A model generated the notes under the pieces. That model was given only the letters and a program-made list of their open reading frames with translations, was not told the DNA's origin and did no database searches. Shown one piece after another: positions 59,560 to 64,000 of a stretch of 64,000 nt of DNA (positions within the stretch are counted from its first letter, which is position 1; each line of letters begins with the position of its first letter). The translations under genes were made by a program, and so were the position numbers. This stretch comes from Salticus scenicus. Taxonomy: Eukaryota; Arthropoda; Arachnida; Araneae; Salticidae. The stretch is from NCBI GenBank assembly GCA_963930645.1, contig OZ005648.1, forward strand, positions 194,157,304 to 194,221,303. Reading direction: 5' to 3'.

Positions 59560-60166
59560 GGGTGAGGAAGAGATAGGCGTGCACCGCACGCGTATCCCCT
59601 AACTTGTGCGCGCAGCGCGCACGGGACTGCGCGGCCGAAGGCAGTGGGGACCAGGTCCGACTTTTTAACCGATGAGAAATGATTTTTTTCATTTTCTTTT
59701 CTTAAGAATAAAAATTTTATTTGAGAAGGAGTATATGCGCGCAGCGCGCATGGGTTTGCGCTGCCGAAGGCAGTGGGGACCCGGTTTGAGTTTTTAACCG
59801 ATCAGAAATTATTTTTTTAGGGGGCACGAAGGGTCAGGGAAGGAATACGCGAGCGCAGCGCGTGTATCCGTGAACTTGTGCGTGCGCAGCGCGCACGTGA
59901 CTGCGCTGCCGAAGGCAGTGGGGACCCGGTCCGACTTTGTACCCGATGAGAAATGATTTTTTAAATTTTCTTTTCTTAAGAAGAAAAATATGACTTCAGG
60001 AGGAATATGTGCGCGCAGCGCACGTATACCTTCACACGTGCGCGCGCATGGGTCTGCGCTGCCGAAGGCAGTGGGGACCCGGTGCGAGTTTTTACCCGAA
60101 CAGAAATGATTTTTTTAGGGGGCACGAAAGGTCAGGGAAGGTATACGCGCGCGCAGCGCGTATATC
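59560..60166 (+). repeat. GC-rich dimeric tandem repeat
   Basis: CTGCGCTGCCGAAGGCAGTG-type cores occur at 59627, 59755, 59901 and 60054. Units 1 and 3 continue GTCCGACTTT..CGATGAGAAATGA; units 2 and 4 continue G(T/C)GAGTTTT..CAGAAAT and then AGGGGGCACGAA. The order is thus A-B-A-B, with dimer periods of 274 and 299 bp. Palindromic GCGCGCAGCGCGC runs separate units. Strikingly GC-rich compared with all flanking DNA. The open frame at 60009-60224 is incidental. Confidence 0.85.
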
Positions 60167-61155
60167 TGTTGTGAAAAAAACAATTTCCACATATATTAAG
60201 TTAGCAGAGTTAGCAGTGCAGTGAAATGATAGTTGCTCAGCTCTAATAAGCTATAAAAAAGATAAATATATGTGTCATTCATTGAAGACAAAAGTTCAAT
60301 TAAAACAGTTTATTAAAGTTGAAACAAAATGATGAATAACATTAAATCAGCTGAAACAATTGTAGAATCTTGCTGACGAAAGGTTAAATACCCTTAAAAT
60401 ACTGCCATACTGAGTTCAAATAGAAAGCTACTTTTCATTGTGAAATAACTAGATACACTAAACGAACAAGTCACAAAAACGTAATTTACAATCATAATAA
60501 AACTAAACAGTTTATAATTATATCGAAATACCAGCTCATGACTTTGAGCTAAACTGAAAAAACATAAAAGCTCAAAAGATTAAGAGCTTCAGAGCTTAAG
60601 AGCTTAAGAGACTGATTACATATTTCCTACCTCCTTTTATAGTCACGAAACGGATTCAAAGTAACAGCTACTAGATACTGTAGAATAGGAACGCCTCCCA
60701 TAACTATAGCAACACGACGCTGCGAGTCGGCCGCCATCTGTGGGCTAAGCAAAAAGACTCTGCAGTTGAAAAAATATTACATCTCCTCGCTAAGTAGCGA
60801 AAAGAACAATCCGTAAAAGGATTTAAACATATTTTTCTTTAAGTTAATTTTAATAAAATATGCTTTTAAATATGAGGTAAGTAATTAAAGTTATTTCAAA
60901 AGACTTAAACATAAATATATTAATAAGGAATATAATTTTTAACTAAAAATAATTATCATTAAGCTTTTTAATTTTAATATATCTTTAACTCAAATGGCAG
61001 CATCAAAAGAGAAAATAGCACTAAACGCTATAATTCATTTAATTAATAACTTAAACTTTAAAGGTTATAAAGTGAATTTAAATTATATTTAAGTAGTAAA
61101 TGAATTTAAATTTAAATTTGAGAATCAACACGGAAAGGGTACAAATTTTACAACA
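60167..61155 (-). mobile_element. Ty1/copia 3' LTR (989 bp)
   Basis: On the minus strand the LTR starts TGTTGT (61155) and ends ACAACA (60167), the usual TG...CA with a 6-bp inverted repeat. TATAAAA at 60641-60635 and AATAAA at 60314-60309 sit in the right order for a promoter and poly-A signal. Immediately upstream on the minus strand is GGTGGGGGGCCT (61156-61167), a suitable polypurine tract. The LTR is inserted at the end of the GC-rich tandem array. The partner LTR lies beyond the window. Confidence 0.8.
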
Positions 61156-61738
61156 AGGCCCCCCACCGTGTTGATTCGACAAACACAAACGTCAGCAATT
61201 ACAATATTAATTTTATTAGAAAAGTAATAAAAAAAAAAAATTCCTTGAATATTTAGTGACTTGACAACAGATTCACATATGTCTTCTACAGAATATACTT
61301 CACACAAAGCTAGAAGGCTTGTCAATTATAAGATCAAGAGTCCACAAGTCCAACTCACAATAAAAAAAAAAGCACTATCAATATTCTATACATATCTACC
61401 AAAAGAAAGAACAAGATATTAATACAGAGCAAATATGCACAGCATTTCAAGGAAACCCTTTTTTTTCCCCCATTCCCCATTGTCAAAATAAGAAAACGAT
61501 GATATTCACAAATATATGAAACATTTATATAACATACACATAACCAATTACACGTAGCGCTACGAATTTCTCTCATACAAAAGTTAAACTAAACTATACA
61601 TCACTACACAATGGAAAACGTAGGAAAAATCCACCAAGAAAATGCATACATATCCCTCTAAAAAACCATTTTTTCAGTTTCAAAAAATTCAAATATATAT
61701 TATACGTTCAAAAAAATTTAAATTTACTCTATATACAT
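61156..61738 (-). other. Copia 3' untranslated region
   Basis: Lies between the end of pol and the polypurine tract. A+T-rich, no domain in the short open frames. Its length, about 580 bp, is long for a copia element. Confidence 0.6.
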
Positions 61739-63307
61739 TTACTTAATAAATACCTTATTTACAAATTTAGACATATCACCTTTAGTAAGGGGCTTTGTGA
61801 AGGGATCGGCAAAGTTATTTTTAGTATTTACATATTTTAAATCAAACCGTTCCTCAAATAGCCATTCACGGATGAAAAATAATTTTACATTAATATGTTT
61901 AGATTTGTTATTCTCTATAGGAGACCTCGTAAAATTAATAGCTGCTTGGTTATCAGCAAAAAGTATTGGTGGTTCATATGAAATAACAATTAATTTAAAA
62001 TCAATACAATCTCGTAATATATTATCAAACCACATTAATTCTTTAACCCCGTCACACATGGATACAAATTCACTTTCCATGGTTGAAAGGCAAACACTTT
62101 TTTGCTTAAAGGTTTTCCAAGAAATAGGGCTATTATCCAAAAATAATATTTGTCCCCCCATTGATACGAAGTCATCTCTATTCATCGCGAAATCAGCGTC
62201 AGAGAAAGCAGTTAAACATGGATTAAAACAATTCAAATTTAATTTCAGATCTCGAGTACACGAAACATACCCAAGCAATTTAATTAACCCATTCCAATGA
62301 TTAAATCCCGGTGAATTTTGAAATTGACTGAATATATTAACTGCGTAGGCAATATCAGGTCGTGTCCTGTTTGCAATGAAAGATAGACATCCTAAGATAT
62401 TCCGATATGGAAATCTAGACATTTCATCAATTTCATTTTGATTAGTAGGACAATCTTTTTTCGAATACTTAATGCCTTTTACAATAGGTAATGAGCAATA
62501 AGGAATATTATAAGATTTAAACCTGTCATACACTTCATTAATATATAATTCCTGAAAAATTTGTACTGAATCATTTTCATAATTAAATTCTACACCAAGT
62601 AATTTCTTGGTTTTACCTAAAATTTTTATATCAAATTTACATTTTAATAAATTAAGAATTTTATCTATTTGAAATTGATTTTTACCAAACAAAACTAAAT
62701 CATCTACATAAACTAATAAAACAATAGAATTTTCAAAATAATATGAACAATTACACCAGTTAAATTTATTAAACCCTAAATCTAATAGTACTTTATTTAA
62801 CTCATAATACCAGAGCCGGCCACTTTGATGAAGGCCATATAACGCTTTGTCTAGTTTACAAACAAGATTTTCCCCCCCCTTTACAACATATCCTTTTGGC
62901 TGAGACATATAAATTTCTTCTTTTAAAGGTGCATAAAGATAAGCACATTTTATATCGCATTGAACATTATGCCATTTATAACATGAGACCAATAATGAAA
63001 AAAAGAAACGTATTACTGAGAAATTAACGACGGGTGAAAACGTCTCGTCATAAGTGTCCCCCTTTATCTGATGAAAGCCCTGGGCCACGAGCCTCGCTTT
63101 AAAGCGGGCAACGTTTCCTAGCTCATCTCTTTTAACGGCGTATACCCCTCTTTTTCCCAAAACTTTTTTCCCCTCCGGTAAATTAACCAGATGCCAAACT
63201 TTACGGGTTTTCATATTATTTATCTCATCATCCATGGCATTTTTCCATTCAATACATTCTGAAGATTTAACGGCCTGATTATATGTTTTAGGTATAGGGA
63301 TAACTAG
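61739..63307 (-). pseudogene. Ty1/copia reverse transcriptase-RNase H
   Basis: Makes and primes the DNA copy of the retrotransposon. The 498-codon stretch from ATG 63235 holds the copia-type RT: RFKARLVAQGF (residues 44-54), QCDIKCAYL with the first Asp (D94), ALYGLHQSGRLW (131-142) and YVDD (176-179). RNase H follows: SDADFA (D346/D348), STMESEF (E387/E389) and LFADNQAAI (D428). The final HIDV-type motif reads HINV (N449), so one catalytic Asp is replaced. The same frame extends upstream through LVIPIPKTYNQAVKSSECIE to a single TGA at 63308-63310. Apart from that stop and N449 it is well preserved, suggesting a recent insertion. Truncation is by the window edge only. Confidence 0.92.
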
Positions 63308-64000
63308 TCATGATTTTTTATGAGTTAAACTTGAAGTTGGGTTATTCAAGTTTTGCTGATCAACTACCCCCTCAAACTTATTACTACTAGAGAAATAAAA
63401 AAAATTAGAGTCAAAAATTAAATTATTTTTATCACAATATTGCTTGACATCGTTCATTGATCTCAATCTAGTTTTAGTGTTGTCCGGGTAATAGAAGATG
63501 TCAACTCTGTCACTCATTTTTCTGGGTACGGGTTTTCTATTCCAAGTAATTGAAGAAAGAGGTTTAAGGGAAGATTTATCTACAGGAGTTTCATCGACGG
63601 GCTCGTCACTAGAATCATCGGGCTCACCTCCGAAAACAATGTCAACAGGATCGGAAACTTGACAATCAACTGGACTTTCCGGAAGTAAGTCCAATTCCTC
63701 CAGTGAGGTGCCCATCACCGCTCCACTGCATTTACTAAATAGCTGATCAGAGAACGTTACGTTTATAGTTTCAACTATTTTATCCTCATCCTCCAACCAA
63801 ATTTTATACCCCTTAGTCTTTAATGAATAACCTATTAGTACTCCCTTTTTAGCCTTAGGTTCAAGCTTATGGTCTCTATGCTGTTTTGGGATCCCAACAT
63901 ACGAAATTAATCCAAACGGCTTCAGGTGTCTTACGGATGGTTTAAACCCAGTATATAACTCAAAAGGAGTCTTAGTTTGTCCCCTGTGGATTAAACGGTT
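63308..64000 (-). pseudogene. Ty1/copia integrase C-terminus and linker, partial
   Basis: The frame is open from the window edge: RGQTKTPFELYTGFKPSVRH, then LKPFGLISYVGIPKQHRDHK, then KAKKGVLIGYSLKTKGYKIW. This is the end of the copia integrase (the TP-E-L and FG...GY conserved blocks). It is followed by an acidic linker (63796-63320) rich in Asp, Glu, Pro and Ser, with MSDRVDIFYYPDN. It ends at the TGA 63308-63310, where an Arg codon is likely original; beyond that stop the same frame enters the RT. The catalytic D-D-E core and Gag lie outside the window to the right. Confidence 0.88.

Noticed and set aside
60009..60224. 71-codon GC-rich open frame
   Set aside because: Formed by the GC-rich tandem repeat and the start of the copia LTR; not protein-like.
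61797..62300. 167-codon open frame on the plus strand
   Set aside because: Lies antisense within the copia reverse transcriptase/RNase H; a shadow of the well-supported minus-strand frame.

Overview
This window reads as nuclear, non-coding, transposon-dominated DNA from an arthropod, and I infer a chelicerate, most likely a spider. The DNA is strongly A+T-rich, full of poly-A/T tracts and TA microsatellites. It mixes Ty1/copia, Ty3/gypsy, Penelope-like, Helitron, Tc1/mariner, piggyBac-like and tRNA-derived SINE sequences with many fold-back elements. I found no convincing host protein-coding gene, no intact tRNA or rRNA gene, no CRISPR array and no bacterial-type operon. All recognisable protein-coding sequence is transposon-derived, and all of it is broken or cut by the window edge.

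Left part (1-17.5 kb). A small hairpin (296-434) and a 174-bp-period tandem-repeat element (1727-3025) are followed by old repeat debris (4449-7175). Next comes a head-to-tail array of about 3.5-kb units (7582-14569) plus a third partial unit (14570-17453). Each unit starts with a Helitron-like 5' end and carries a fold-back element. Units 1 and 2 also carry a 2057-bp inverted-repeat element that contains a 1360-bp element with a 10-bp target duplication. The third unit ends in a deleted Helitron helicase gene and a Helitron-like 3' CTAG terminus.

Middle part (17.5-45.5 kb). A Penelope-like fragment (19379-20203) has its GIY-YIG-like tail between inverted pseudo-LTRs that carry hammerhead-like motifs. 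A diverged repeat with three arms surrounds a dead Tc1/mariner-superfamily transposase (20540-24000). Two inverted copies of a minisatellite-bearing element lie at 25907-27042 and 28441-29632. Then follow a 172-bp tandem array (31558-32551), a SINE with 12-bp target duplications (33188-33418), a deleted mariner (34101-34450), several MITEs, and a very large palindrome with TA-flanked Tc1-like ends (37240-40676) whose right arm holds a TTAA-flanked piggyBac-like MITE.

Right part (45.5-64 kb). A second fold-back (48029-48717) adjoins a recent fold-back with roughly 500-bp arms (48731-49849). That one cuts off a Ty3/gypsy relic (49849-52156) in which the Gag zinc knuckle runs in frame into the post-RNase H linker and integrase. 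Tandem arrays at 54735-55560, 58340-59520 and 59560-60166 follow. A Ty1/copia element on the minus strand, with one LTR at 60167-61155 and pol at 61739-64000, has inserted at the edge of the last array and runs off the window.

The genes do not form a host pathway. The coherent theme is successive nesting of elements. A second theme is a recurrent short 'head' sequence followed by TGTC/TGTG microsatellite and decayed tandem monomers of roughly 160-175 bp, found at several separate loci.
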